Shown here one piece after another: positions 1-9,088 of a stretch of 64,000 nt of DNA. The notes under the pieces were generated by a model. That model saw nothing but the letters and a program-made list of their open reading frames with translations, was not told the origin of the DNA and ran no database searches. Origin of the DNA: Bacillota bacterium (GTDB taxonomy: Bacteria > Bacillota > Bacilli > Alicyclobacillales > SLC66); the NCBI GenBank assembly GCA_021828865.1, contig JAJZCW010000006.1:79617-143616 (forward strand). The letters run 5' to 3'. The stretch's first letter is position 1, and every line of letters starts with the position of its first letter. Both the position numbers and the translations under genes were made by a program.

Positions 1-1271
1 CAGCGCTCGCCAGGCTGCAAAACGTCCGGATTCATCGCGAGGCACATGCTGCATCCGGGATCGCGCCATTCAAAACCGGCCGCAACGAAAATGTCGTGAA
101 GTCCCTCTTTTTCTGCTTGTTCTTTGACTTGAAAAGATCCTGGGACGACCATCGCCTGTACATGCTTAGCCACTTTTTTTCCTTTGACGACCTCTGCTGC
201 TGCGCGAAGGTCCTCGATGCGTCCATTGGTGCAGGAGCCGATGAAGACGCGATCGATCTTGATCTCACTCATGGGGGTACCAGGCGTCAGGCCCATGTAT
301 TCCAGTGCGAGTTCTGTCGATCTGCGCTTCACGGGATCGCTGATGGCGGCAGGGTCTGGAACTAGGTCTGTGATGCTTGCACCCATGCCGGGGCTCGTTC
401 CCCAGGTGACTTGTGGCACCAAACTGGATGCGTCAAATTCGATCCGCGCGTCAAATTTTGCGCCTTCATCCGTCGAAAGGCTGTTCCAGATGGCTACGGC
501 TTGTTCCCACTTTTCACCTTTCGGGGCGTGCTTTCTGCCTTGCAAATAAGCATAAGTTGTATCATCTGGCGCAATTAGTCCGGCACGAGCGCCTGCTTCA
601 ATCGACATGTTGCATATGGTCATGCGCGCTTCCATCGACAACGCAGAAATGGCGGGACCGCGGTACTCAATGACGTACCCGGTGCCAAAATCAGTGCCGT
701 ATTGGGAGATGATGCCAAGGATCAGGTCTTTGGCCTGCAATCCTTTTGGCAATGTGCCATTCACATGAACTTCCATCGTCTTAGGCTTTTGTTGTTGCAG
801 GCATTGTGTGGCGAGTACGTGTTCCACTTCGCTCGTACCGATACCAAAAGCAAGTGCGCCGAATGCACCATGAGTCGATGTGTGGCTGTCGCCGCAAACG
901 ATGGTTTTCCCGGGTAATGTAAGCCCTTGTTCGGGTCCGATGACGTGAACAATGCCTTGATCTGGGCTGTCGATATCGGCAAAAGGAACGCTAAATTCCG
1001 ATGCATTTTGCCGCAATGTCTCGATTTGCTGGCGGGCGATGGGGTCCTTGATATTGTTGCGATCTTTCGTGGGGACGTTATGGTCGACCGTTGCGTAGGT
1101 CAAGTCCGGCCTGCGAATTTTCCTTCCGGCTAGGCGCAAGCCTTCAAAGGCTTGTGGAGAGGTGACCTCGTGCACTAAGTGCAGGTCAATATAGAGTAGG
1201 GTAGGTTCCCCTTCTTTCTCTCTTACGACATGGGCATCCCATATTTTTTCAAATAAAGTTTTGGCTGGCAT
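1..1271 (-). CDS. leuC: 3-isopropylmalate dehydratase large subunit (partial, 3' end off the left edge)
   Basis: Isomerises 2-isopropylmalate to 3-isopropylmalate in leucine synthesis, in the cytoplasm with LeuD. About 423 of the usual ~470 residues are visible. The translation starts [16 protein letters not shown], with the aconitase-family blocks [29 protein letters not shown] and [13 protein letters not shown], which carry the three [4Fe-4S] cysteines. The ATG at 1271 is chosen because a GAGGAGGG Shine-Dalgarno lies just upstream; an ATG at 1275 is out of frame. leuD probably follows beyond the edge. It is divergent from a LysR-type regulator across 136 bases, which suggests local control instead of membership of an ilv-leu operon. 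Confidence 0.95.
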   Translation of the reverse strand, partial: MPAKTLFEKIWDAHVVREKEGEPTLLYIDLHLVHEVTSPQAFEGLRLAGRKIRRPDLTYATVDHNVPTKDRNNIKDPIARQQIETLRQNASEFSVPFADIDSPDQGIVHVIGPEQGLTLPGKTIVCGDSHTSTHGAFGALAFGIGTSEVEHVLATQCLQQQKPKTMEVHVNGTLPKGLQAKDLILGIISQYGTDFGTGYVIEYRGPAISALSMEARMTICNMSIEAGARAGLIAPDDTTYAYLQGRKHAPKGEKWEQAVAIWNSLSTDEGAKFDARIEFDASSLVPQVTWGTSPGMGASITDLVPDPAAISDPVKRRSTELALEYMGLTPGTPMSEIKIDRVFIGSCTNGRIEDLRAAAEVVKGKKVAKHVQAMVVPGSFQVKEQAEKEGLHDIFVAAGFEWRDPGCSMCLAMNPDVLQPGER

Positions 1272-1355
1272 GCATCCAACCCTCCTCGTGCTTACTATTG
1301 AATTTATCCTACACATTTTTTGAATATAAGTCTATGATATAAAAACTATAAAAAC

Positions 1356-1372
1356 CATAGGTTATACCTATG
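1356..1372. promoter_or_regulatory. Inverted repeat, probable LysR-type operator between leuC and the regulator
   Basis: CATAGG-N5-CCTATG is a perfect 6-bp inverted repeat, 35 bases upstream of the regulator ATG and inside the divergent promoter region. It contains the T-N11-A arrangement typical of LysR recognition sites. A half-site CTATG at 1332-1336 could be the activation sub-site nearer leuC. Function is inferred from position and symmetry. Confidence 0.5.
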
Positions 1373-1407
1373 ATAAATAAATGGGTATCAACAGGTAGGT
1401 GAGGAAA

Positions 1408-2295
1408 ATGGATTTACGGATGATGGAATATGCCTGTGAAGTGTATCGGCAGCGTAGCATCACCAAAGCGGCAGAAGCACTGCGCATGGCGCAACCTTCA
1501 CTAAGTCAGCAATTGGCGAAACTGGAGGATGAATTGGGGGTGACGCTGTTCGAGCGGGGCCGAACTGGAGCGATTCCTACCAAACACGGTGACAGGTTTG
1601 TGGAGCAAGCGGAGCAGATTCTTCGCATGCAGGAAGACCTGACTCGAGAGATGAGGGAACGCAGTCAAGGGATGGTCGGAGAATTAGTGATTGGGGCACC
1701 AGCTATCACTGGTGGCAGGATATTGCCATCCTTGATCCGGGCGTTTAATCAAAAATACAAGGATACTCATGTCCGATTGGTGGAGGAGACCACAGACCAA
1801 CTGGAGCAATTGGCCGTTCAGGGAGTCACGGATCTATCCATACTGGCGCTGCCTATTCGTGATGAACGACTAGCCACTACTACACTTTTAACAGAGTCGC
1901 TCTATCTGGCAGTCCCTAGGAGAGAACAAAGGGGAAGACGAGGTGTCTCGTTAAAGGATTATGCAACCTCGCCGTTTATTCTGCTTAAAAATGGCTATGG
2001 TTTTCGTCAGACTGTATTGGCTTTATGCGCAGAAAATGGGTTTCAGCCTGATATCGCGTATGAAACAAGCAGTATTGAGACGGCGCAGGCAATGGTTGCG
2101 CATGGCCTTGGTGTGACGGTGGTGCCTGAGATGGTTCGGCGACAGACGGGAGTGGTGCCAGTGTATTATCCACTGGATCCGCCAGCCACTAGGACACTGG
2201 TGTTTGTCTACCGAAAAGATCGTTATCTCAGCCTCGCCGCACAAGCTTTTTTACAAGTGTATAAAGAACTTTACGATCAGCGCGGCGGAAGTTGA
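1408..2295 (+). CDS. LysR-family transcriptional regulator
   Basis: An N-terminal winged helix-turn-helix (ITKAAEALRMAQPSLSQQLA, about residues 18-37) is followed by an effector-binding domain of the periplasmic-binding-protein type; 295 residues is the normal family length. ATG 1408 is preferred over the GTG at 1399 because AGGTGAGG sits at the right distance. It is transcribed away from leuC, with a palindromic site between them, so the likely target is leuC(D). The effector is unknown. Its 3' end overlaps the converging small gene by 19 bases. Confidence 0.88.
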   Translation: MDLRMMEYACEVYRQRSITKAAEALRMAQPSLSQQLAKLEDELGVTLFERGRTGAIPTKHGDRFVEQAEQILRMQEDLTREMRERSQGMVGELVIGAPAITGGRILPSLIRAFNQKYKDTHVRLVEETTDQLEQLAVQGVTDLSILALPIRDERLATTTLLTESLYLAVPRREQRGRRGVSLKDYATSPFILLKNGYGFRQTVLALCAENGFQPDIAYETSSIETAQAMVAHGLGVTVVPEMVRRQTGVVPVYYPLDPPATRTLVFVYRKDRYLSLAAQAFLQVYKELYDQRGGS

Positions 2296-2708
2296 TGAGC
2301 GACGCTGAAAATGGCATGCAGGTCAATCGCGCGTTTCCCATCCTTGGTTTCGAGTGTCACGTTTTCCGCAGACACTTCAATGACTTTGCCTTGCACCCGT
2401 CCGGCTTCCGTATAAATGCTGACCGGTTGTTGCCAAAAATGTTGCAAAAGGTAATCGTGCAACGTCTTCGTGGAATGGTTCATCTTGTTTGGTCCGGCAA
2501 GGGGTGAAGGGCGAGCACCAGATTTTCGTTTAATTCGGTAAGGTTTCCTTTTGGTAATGATCGGTTCTGATAGTGACGAAGAAATAACGGGTTCCGGTAT
2601 TGGGAGAAATAAAGCATGCCAAGCCTCGTGTTGACTTTTTTGTCTGTCATCAACGGAGCGAGGTTTAACAGGGCCAAACAGGGTCGGCTTTAAGGATGGC
2701 ACGGTCAT
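2277..2708 (-). CDS. Hypothetical protein with an Sm-like C-terminal segment
   Basis: The product is not recognised as a named family. The last ~65 residues (from MNHSTKTLHDYLLQHFW) look like a small beta-barrel of the Sm/Hfq-like type, with the strand pattern VSIYTEAGRVQGKVIEV followed by NVTLETKDGKRAIDL. The first ~75 residues are basic, proline-rich and probably disordered. The start is uncertain: ATG 2708 has a weak GTGAGG upstream, a GTG at 2765 would add 19 residues, and the ATG at the Sm-like segment has no clear ribosome-binding site. A role in RNA binding is only a fold-based guess. Confidence 0.55.
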   Translation of the reverse strand: MTVPSLKPTLFGPVKPRSVDDRQKSQHEAWHALFLPIPEPVISSSLSEPIITKRKPYRIKRKSGARPSPLAGPNKMNHSTKTLHDYLLQHFWQQPVSIYTEAGRVQGKVIEVSAENVTLETKDGKRAIDLHAIFSVAHQLPPR

Positions 2709-2800
2709 TCGCCTCACTGAATCATTTTTAACCCAGTGTATGTGATTTGGGCGAAGTGGTGACACTGCGCGATGACATCATTTTATGGAAATTCGTGTAA

Positions 2801-4258
2801 CTAATCGATGCTTGCAAATCCATAAGAGCGTCGCAATCCTTTAGGATAATGGTTCTTTACCACGCCGTTGACGGCTTTTCCCCAACCGAGGGGAGCACCA
2901 TCAATCGTGATAAGTACCCATCCGCTCAGGTTGTCGCAGGGAATAGTTTGTCCACGTAAATATTCGAGAATCCTTCCGTCACCGTAGTGCAAGCGAAGCT
3001 CTTGTTGCACGTTCTCTGACCGCAACGAAAGCGCAAGCGAATGGTGTGGTACAGCGTGTTCATGTTCCATACGCATGAGTGCAAGTCCCGGCCTGAGTAA
3101 TGGATGGATGAGTTGCGCACCTTCTGTTAATGCGTATAGGGTATCACCGATGGTTAGCAGGGTGCTGATGTTTTTTAGCTGCTCCAGCCAATCATTTATG
3201 AAAAATTCTTTGGCAAAAGACTCGAAATCGGTTTTCAAAGTTCTGTTTTTTGCGCTTGTAATGCGATCTGGTTTCGCTTTGTTGAAAGACACTGCACTGT
3301 GCTGCTTTATAAATCGAGCAATGAAATGGCCTTCCCCTTTCGCGTGATGAGGGAAAAAACGCCCTGCATGATGCGTAGGAACAGCATCCCAATTCGAAGG
3401 CATGGTATCTAGTACATCTTGGATCAGCGGGTGTGCCTGACCTGCGCGCTTCAGTTGCGTTGGCGACAATGCGGCGTCCATTTCCGGCAATGCAATAGGC
3501 AAAAGTTGCAAGTCAGGGTGGGCCATTGCAAACTTTGCACAAACCAGTTCGTTTTCAATAGGGTTGAATGTACAAGTGGAGTACACCAATCTTCCGCCAG
3601 GCTTCAGCATTTGGTATGCCTCTTCGAGAATTTCAAGTTGGCGCATGGCATTTTTCATGAGGTTCTCAAGGGACCAATGCGCAGTGGCCTCGGGTTCGCG
3701 TCGGAATAATCCCTCTCCGCTGCAAGGGGCATCCACCAGAATTCCGTCAAAAAATGCTCTGTAGGATCTGCTCAACCGTTTAGGCTCCACATTGGCCACT
3801 GCAGTGTGGGAGAGTCCCCACCTTTCGATATTTTCTGCGAGCGCTTCCGCGCGGGCAGGGTGAGGGTCGTTAGCCAGCAAAAACCCAGTGTTTTCCATCA
3901 ATGCGCCAATCTGTGTTGTTTTACCGCCAGGCGCCGCACAAAGGTCAAGGATATTCTCTCCTTGCACAGGGGCAAGAACGGTAACAGGGGCCATTGCGGT
4001 TGGCTCCTGCAGATAGAGACAACCTGCGGCATGTAAAGGATCGTTGCCGATCTTGAATGCTTGGCTGACAAAGTAGGCATTTGCAGCCCAAGGAATAGAG
4101 GTGCCTAGTGTGAATGGAAATGCTACTTTTCGCAGGGGATGTATCCTCATTCCTCGGGTGTAGGGTTCTATATAAGCAGAGAGGTAGGCTTCCCAAGCGG
4201 ATTCTCCAAAAGAAGAAACAAACATTTTTTTGTATCCCTCAGGGAAAACATTGTCCAT
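2801..4258 (-). CDS. rsmF: RsmF/YebU-type 16S rRNA m5C methyltransferase
   Basis: SAM-dependent cytosine-5 methyltransferase of the NOL1/NOP2/Sun family, 485 aa. The SAM loop DLCAAPGGKT is at residues 105-114. The two catalytic cysteines sit in DAPCSGEG (C179) and STCTFNPIENE (C229). The C-terminal ~170 residues form the RNA-binding extension of the RsmF group, including an LRxGLALMRME-like stretch. AGGAGC lies 8-9 bases before ATG 4258. It is divergent from the glycosyltransferase operon. Family assignment is firm; the exact methylated nucleotide is inferred from the RsmF-like architecture. Confidence 0.88.
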   Translation of the reverse strand: MDNVFPEGYKKMFVSSFGESAWEAYLSAYIEPYTRGMRIHPLRKVAFPFTLGTSIPWAANAYFVSQAFKIGNDPLHAAGCLYLQEPTAMAPVTVLAPVQGENILDLCAAPGGKTTQIGALMENTGFLLANDPHPARAEALAENIERWGLSHTAVANVEPKRLSRSYRAFFDGILVDAPCSGEGLFRREPEATAHWSLENLMKNAMRQLEILEEAYQMLKPGGRLVYSTCTFNPIENELVCAKFAMAHPDLQLLPIALPEMDAALSPTQLKRAGQAHPLIQDVLDTMPSNWDAVPTHHAGRFFPHHAKGEGHFIARFIKQHSAVSFNKAKPDRITSAKNRTLKTDFESFAKEFFINDWLEQLKNISTLLTIGDTLYALTEGAQLIHPLLRPGLALMRMEHEHAVPHHSLALSLRSENVQQELRLHYGDGRILEYLRGQTIPCDNLSGWVLITIDGAPLGWGKAVNGVVKNHYPKGLRRSYGFASID

Positions 4259-4474
4259 CCGTAGTGCTCCTTTTTCAAATCATGCGTACTCATATCGTTT
4301 TGACATTCAATATCAGTGTCGTTGTTGTTGCCATTTAAAGCAAGTCGGGGGGCGAAGTGGTGCTTCTTTACGGTAGTTTTGTGGAAATGCAATTTGACGG
4401 ATGCGTGCATTTCTTTGATAATGAATGCAACGCTTGTACATGCTTGATTTTTATCAAATTGTGGAGGTTAGTCA

Positions 4475-5698
4475 GTGCGCTTTATAAGGAAACACGTTGT
4501 TTTTTTGGTTATTTTGGCAGTTATGCTCGTTTATCGCCTACTGATTTGGAGACACACACAGGTCTATCTATACGGGGATATGTACCGATATGATGCCATG
4601 GCTAGGCATCTACTTTTAAATGGATATATGGGTATCGGTGCAAAGCCTGATGCCTATTACACGCCTGGCTATTCGCTATTTTTGGCGGCAGTGTATTTGC
4701 TATCGATGTGGACGCACGGCGGTAAATTGTTGCCGATCGCGCATGTGGCACATGAAGTATTTTTTGTACAGCAAATTTTCTCGCTCGTTAATCTGGTACT
4801 GGTGTATGCGCTTGGGACACTTTTGAAAAATCGGTATACAGGAATCGCTGCTGCTTTGATTGCTGCACTTTATCTCCCCAATTCTTTTGTCGGGGAATTA
4901 TTATTGTCGGAAAATCTTTTTATACCTTTCTTGCTTTTATCCGTACTGACTGCATATTTGGCGCTTCTAAACCAGCGCTATTCACTCTATGTGCTGGCTG
5001 GAATTGTATTAGGGTTAGCCACCCTGGTACGTCCATTTATTTTGCCGATTATTGTACTGTACTTGCTGGGAATCTGGTGGCAAGCACGCACAGGTCGCAT
5101 CAGTAGCGACAAACCCTATCGTCAGGGACTCTACTTTGCTGTCGCGCTAATAATTGGTACCGTGTTGGCGCTACTTCCCTGGTGGATTCGTAATTTTGTC
5201 GATTTTCATCACTTCGTGCCGCTGTCAACGGAAGCGGGGAACCCACTTCTTGCTGGGGCATCGCCGTATTTCCAAACCCCATTTTCGCAGCTTGCCGCAG
5301 GTGCCATCGCGCATCATCAATCGCAGGAAAAATACGCGATTCATCTCATCCTGAATGGCTTCGCCCATCATTTCTTCTTGTACCTTGGGTGGTTTTTGTT
5401 TGGAAAGCTTTATTTTCTTTTTGGGGGACCGTGGTTGTACAATTATATCGGTTGGTTCGTGATTTATCATCGCATTTTAGTCATTCTTGGCGGATTGTCA
5501 GTTATCGCAGGGCTATTTATCCGCAGAATCCGTCTTTTTGCGGTGGCTATTTTATTCTTATTAGCCATGCAACTTATCTTTTTGCCGCTCTATCGTTACG
5601 GCTACCCGCTTGTGGTGATGATAGGGACTATGTTACCTGCTGTCGTTGTGTACTTTTTTACTATGCGTCGGAGGGGAATCCCTTTTGTTGAAAAATAA
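4475..5698 (+). CDS. Polytopic membrane glycosyltransferase (GT39/ArnT-like, GT-C fold)
   Basis: 407 aa with about ten hydrophobic helices. The first large extracytoplasmic loop carries the acidic motif GDMYRYD (34-40) and a following YYTPGYSLFL stretch typical of PMT/ArnT-like enzymes that take sugars from polyprenyl-phosphate donors. GTG 4475 follows GGAGGT at a good distance. It overlaps the next gene, a GT2 of the dolichyl-phosphate-mannose-synthase type that would make the lipid-linked donor, followed by a DUF2304 protein that commonly accompanies such pairs. The acceptor (protein, lipid or wall polymer) cannot be told from sequence. Confidence 0.8.
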   Translation: MRFIRKHVVFLVILAVMLVYRLLIWRHTQVYLYGDMYRYDAMARHLLLNGYMGIGAKPDAYYTPGYSLFLAAVYLLSMWTHGGKLLPIAHVAHEVFFVQQIFSLVNLVLVYALGTLLKNRYTGIAAALIAALYLPNSFVGELLLSENLFIPFLLLSVLTAYLALLNQRYSLYVLAGIVLGLATLVRPFILPIIVLYLLGIWWQARTGRISSDKPYRQGLYFAVALIIGTVLALLPWWIRNFVDFHHFVPLSTEAGNPLLAGASPYFQTPFSQLAAGAIAHHQSQEKYAIHLILNGFAHHFFLYLGWFLFGKLYFLFGGPWLYNYIGWFVIYHRILVILGGLSVIAGLFIRRIRLFAVAILFLLAMQLIFLPLYRYGYPLVVMIGTMLPAVVVYFFTMRRRGIPFVEK

Positions 5699-6410
5699 GG
5701 CGCTTATTATCATCCCAGCCTATAATGAAGAAAAAACAGTGGGACAAGTCGTGCGTGATATCTATTCGATCATCAGCAGGGTAGATGTGCTTGTCGTTTC
5801 TGATGGATCAACAGATGCTACCGCAAAGGAAGCGAAAGCGGCAGGCGCGTTTGTGATTGAACTTCCTGTCAATCTTGGCATCGGCGGTGCCATGCAGACA
5901 GGTTATCGTTATGCCGCAGAAGAGGAGTATGAGTACGCAGTACAGGTGGATGCGGACGGGCAGCATGATCCCAAAGATCTCCCTAAATTATTGGCAGAAG
6001 CAGAAAAGAAAGATGCCAATTTGATCATCGGTTCCCGTTATGTGACAAAAACTGGCTACCAATCTACCTATGCCAGGCGATTTGGGATGATCATGCTTTC
6101 TAGATTTGTCCAGATGGCGGTGGGGTATCCGGTGAAGGACACGACATCTGGTTACCGAGTGGCTGATCGCCGTGTCATACAATTGTTTCGCGATTATTAT
6201 CCGCTTGATTATCCAGAGGTGGAAGTCCTGGTTTTGCTGCATCGTTATCACGTTAAGATCAAAGAAATATCGGTGGAAATGAGGGAAAGACAGGCGGGGC
6301 GTTCATCCATCACCATGCTAAAATCAGTGTATTATATGTTCAAAGTGACGCTTGCTATCGGCATTGAAGTGCTGCGCATACAAACGATCAGGAGGGATGG
6401 ATCGGTGTGA
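5685..6410 (+). CDS. GT2 glycosyltransferase, DPM1-like polyprenyl-phosphate sugar synthase
   Basis: 241 aa. It has the GT-A motifs IIPAYNEEKTV (9-19), LVVSDGSTDAT and the metal site VDADGQHDP (88-96), followed by GSRYV. The start is taken as TTG 5685 (TTG 5688 is possible) because GGAGGGG ends 8 bases before it; the gene therefore overlaps the membrane glycosyltransferase by 14 bases and is translationally coupled. It lacks C-terminal membrane helices, so it is a short cytoplasmic-face enzyme. It probably transfers a hexose from a nucleotide sugar to undecaprenyl phosphate for the upstream GT-C enzyme. Confidence 0.87.
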   Translation: MLKNKALIIIPAYNEEKTVGQVVRDIYSIISRVDVLVVSDGSTDATAKEAKAAGAFVIELPVNLGIGGAMQTGYRYAAEEEYEYAVQVDADGQHDPKDLPKLLAEAEKKDANLIIGSRYVTKTGYQSTYARRFGMIMLSRFVQMAVGYPVKDTTSGYRVADRRVIQLFRDYYPLDYPEVEVLVLLHRYHVKIKEISVEMRERQAGRSSITMLKSVYYMFKVTLAIGIEVLRIQTIRRDGSV

Positions 6411-6772
6411 ATGTCTATATCCTGAGCGTGCTTTTTAGCGTCATCTTCCTGTTAGTTGTAGTGGAACTAATGCGCAGGCGATGGTTGCTTGAGCAGTATT
6501 CGCTTTTTTGGCTAGTGATGGGACTGGTCATCTTGGTTTTGTCGTTGTTTCACGGATGGCTGAACCAAGTTGCAGCATCTTTGGGGATATTTTATGCACC
6601 ATCCCTTTTGTTTTTTGTGGGATTTTTATTTATGCTAGGTATCACACTGCATTTGACAGTAGTATTGTCCAGATTGACGGTTCGCACGGTGCGTATCGTT
6701 CAAGAAGTCGCCATTTTGCGTGCAGAACTGGACAAATACAAAGTGGAACCAGAACAGAGTAGGAGTGAGTAA
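6407..6772 (+). CDS. DUF2304 small membrane protein
   Basis: 121 aa with three hydrophobic segments (about residues 3-20, 35-52 and 60-85) separated by RRRWLLEQYSLFWLVMG, the conserved core of DUF2304, then a short cytoplasmic helix ending in ILRAELDKYK. It starts with GTG inside the stop codon of the GT2 gene (GTGA overlap). DUF2304 proteins regularly sit beside DPM1-like GT2 genes and may act as a membrane partner of the synthase; the molecular role is unknown. Confidence 0.82.
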   Translation: MNVYILSVLFSVIFLLVVVELMRRRWLLEQYSLFWLVMGLVILVLSLFHGWLNQVAASLGIFYAPSLLFFVGFLFMLGITLHLTVVLSRLTVRTVRIVQEVAILRAELDKYKVEPEQSRSE

Positions 6773-6773
6773 T

Positions 6774-7133
6774 TTGTCTACCCAACCATCCAAAGAATTG
6801 GACCCGATTGCCAATCCTTATCCGGAGCGTGATTATGAAATTTTAATTGAGGCGCCGGAATTTACAACGCTCTGCCCGAAAACAGGGCAACCTGATTTTG
6901 GTGTGATCACGTTTCGTTATCATCCCGGCCCTTATATTATTGAATTAAAGTCGTTGAAGCTTTATCTCTGGAGTTATCGCGATGAAGGCCACTTTCACGA
7001 AGAGGTGACCAACAAAATTGCGGATGATTTTATCCGTTTTGCCAAGCCAAAGTACTTGGAAGTCGTAGGGAAATACAATGTCCGTGGAGGAATCTCAACC
7101 ACTGTTCGTGTTGAGTACCGCGAGGAAAAGTGA
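6774..7133 (+). CDS. queF: NADPH-dependent 7-cyano-7-deazaguanine (preQ0) reductase
   Basis: Reduces preQ0 to preQ1 in queuosine synthesis. At 119 aa it is the short, unimodular QueF type. The thioimide-forming cysteine is in TTLCPKTGQPDFG (C34) with the paired Asp41, and the substrate loop ELKSLKLYLWSYRDEGHFHEE is present. The start is TTG 6774 behind AGGAG. queC, queD and queE are not near, and no preQ1 riboswitch was seen; the gene simply rides in the glycosyltransferase/ABC transcription unit. Confidence 0.93.
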   Translation: MSTQPSKELDPIANPYPERDYEILIEAPEFTTLCPKTGQPDFGVITFRYHPGPYIIELKSLKLYLWSYRDEGHFHEEVTNKIADDFIRFAKPKYLEVVGKYNVRGGISTTVRVEYREEK

Positions 7134-9082
7134 TGAAAATCGGCTTTCGTTCCATCGTGACAGCACTGCTGCCTTTCGTTCTGTTGCTGCCATCGCTAAA
7201 GGCGATGGCAGCTCAGGACAAGCAGGCTGCCATAAAAGTGAACGTGGGGTATCAAAATTATTACGATCCACGTACATGGGTCCCTGTTCACGTGGTGGTT
7301 AGCACCGTTTCGCGGCAGCCATTGCAAGGCGTAATTGTGTATACTGTCAGTTCACGGGATCGGCCTTTTGAAGGCACCTATGAGTGGAAAATTCCCGCAG
7401 GTGTCATAAGTGCTGGCGGTGTTCAATCTTCTTCGCTTACGATTGGGCTCCCTGGCCTTTTTTTAAAAGGCGGAGGAGAATTGCTTTGGGAAAATAATGG
7501 GCGAGTGGTGAGTCAAACCCATCTTCCTGGCATTCCTATCAGCGGCTCGGAAATCGCCGGAATCATCAGTGAAAGACCACAATCAGTTCAATTTCTGGCG
7601 GGAGTTTCATCAGACAATGGGTCGACTGAGCTGGTTACCGCTTTAATTTCGCCCACTTCGTTACCATCATCCATGACACTCCTTGAATCGCTCAGTTACC
7701 TATATATCGATGGCGCAGCAGCGTCCCAATTGTCAACAGCACAGGTCAAAGGGATCAATGATTGGGTCCGAGCTGGTGGAATCCTAATTTTGGGTGGGAT
7801 TGAACCGAATGCAGGACAAGTTGGCGGATTTTTAAAAGAAAATCCGGTCATCCCTAGTATCGTGCTTGACCAACCGCCCACTTTACTAGCCACATATGCA
7901 GGAAGTGCGCCACTTCGTACTAGCGAGTCCCTTCTTTATGGGACACTTGCAAAAGGAGCACAACTATTAGTTGGGACAGCGAGCAATGTGTTGGTGGCGG
8001 AAAAGCAAATGGGACGTGGTAAAGTGGTGTATACCGGATTCGATGCTTCCGCGCCTGATTTTCTGTCTTGGTCTGGCTACGCCCAATTTTGGGATACACT
8101 GCTTCATGAGTTGAGATCGCAAGTGCTCAAATCAACGCCAAATTTGTTTGGAAATAATGGGGTTTGGGGATTGTACCAAGCAGCAGAACAGTTTCCACAG
8201 ATCTATTCACCACCACTCTGGATTTGGGAAACTGTATTTGGTTTCTATGTTTTTGTTGTGGGACCTGTGCTTTATTTTCTGCTTCGCCGGCGCCGTAAAA
8301 ATGAACTTGCATGGGTGTACCTTCCGGCAATCTCATTTGTCATTGCTGCGGGGATCTATTTGTTTGGCGTTATAGAGCGCCCTAAGGGGATTTTGACACA
8401 AAGCGTTGGGATGGTGGATTTGTACGATAAGCAATTGGCTCAAATCACCGGTGTGGAGGCTTTGATGTCACCGCAGGCAAGGAGCTATTCGATTCAAGCA
8501 TTGCCGGATGCGTGGGCGGTTCCCATGTCAGAGCAGCAAAGCAATCCGAACCAAATGCAAACTACGAATTTTTTTTCGGGACAATCTGGTACGATCTCAT
8601 TTAACAGAGTGGGCGCTTGGGGTGGGAAGTTTATTTTGACGACCCAATTGACGCAAGGCTTTGGTGATGTGCATGGTGTGCTTTATCAGCAAGGAAATTC
8701 GCTGGCAGGTTATGTGACCAATCACTCCCGTATGGATTTTAACGATAGTGCGATGGTGACCAACCACCAGGTGATTGATCTTGGACCCTTGAAAAAAGGG
8801 CAAAGTATTAATATCAGTGCTATTATCGACAATTTAAGTTTACATGGTAATGTGATGGCAGGGCTTGGAGCAGTGCTTTCTAGTGCAGGCTATGGAGTGG
8901 GTAAATCATTGTTTGATAATTCAGCGTGGTTTCTCAAAAAAAACATTCCTGCTGGTGATGTGATGTTTGTGGCTTGGTCCCATAACGAACCGGCGCTGTT
9001 GAAATCAGAAGGAGTCACTTTACCGGCGACACCACAGTGGATTGTTAGGGAACTGATTCCCGTCACACAGATAAAGGGGTGA
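7133..9082 (+). CDS. Large secreted/membrane protein with GATase-like domain, ABC-transporter partner
   Basis: About 649 aa, not assigned to a named family. A signal peptide (residues 1-28) leads into an extracytoplasmic beta-rich region (~30-140). A Rossmann-like segment follows (~165-340) with LYIDGAAASQL and GGILILGG, resembling the glutamine-amidotransferase-like fold without its catalytic triad. Two membrane helices (~362-386 and ~392-415) enclose a basic RRRRKNE loop, and a C-terminal ~230-residue domain probably lies outside. ATG 7133 overlaps the queF stop. The gene is followed within 6 bases by an ABC ATPase and permease, so it is probably a structural or substrate-handling partner of that transporter, loosely like GldG-type proteins. 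Confidence 0.72.
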   Translation: MKIGFRSIVTALLPFVLLLPSLKAMAAQDKQAAIKVNVGYQNYYDPRTWVPVHVVVSTVSRQPLQGVIVYTVSSRDRPFEGTYEWKIPAGVISAGGVQSSSLTIGLPGLFLKGGGELLWENNGRVVSQTHLPGIPISGSEIAGIISERPQSVQFLAGVSSDNGSTELVTALISPTSLPSSMTLLESLSYLYIDGAAASQLSTAQVKGINDWVRAGGILILGGIEPNAGQVGGFLKENPVIPSIVLDQPPTLLATYAGSAPLRTSESLLYGTLAKGAQLLVGTASNVLVAEKQMGRGKVVYTGFDASAPDFLSWSGYAQFWDTLLHELRSQVLKSTPNLFGNNGVWGLYQAAEQFPQIYSPPLWIWETVFGFYVFVVGPVLYFLLRRRRKNELAWVYLPAISFVIAAGIYLFGVIERPKGILTQSVGMVDLYDKQLAQITGVEALMSPQARSYSIQALPDAWAVPMSEQQSNPNQMQTTNFFSGQSGTISFNRVGAWGGKFILTTQLTQGFGDVHGVLYQQGNSLAGYVTNHSRMDFNDSAMVTNHQVIDLGPLKKGQSINISAIIDNLSLHGNVMAGLGAVLSSAGYGVGKSLFDNSAWFLKKNIPAGDVMFVAWSHNEPALLKSEGVTLPATPQWIVRELIPVTQIKG

Positions 9083-9088
9083 CTGGCG

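Noticed and set aside
184..1133. Several plus-strand open frames opposite leuC
   Set aside because: They are antisense shadows of leuC; the minus-strand frame has clear aconitase-family motifs.
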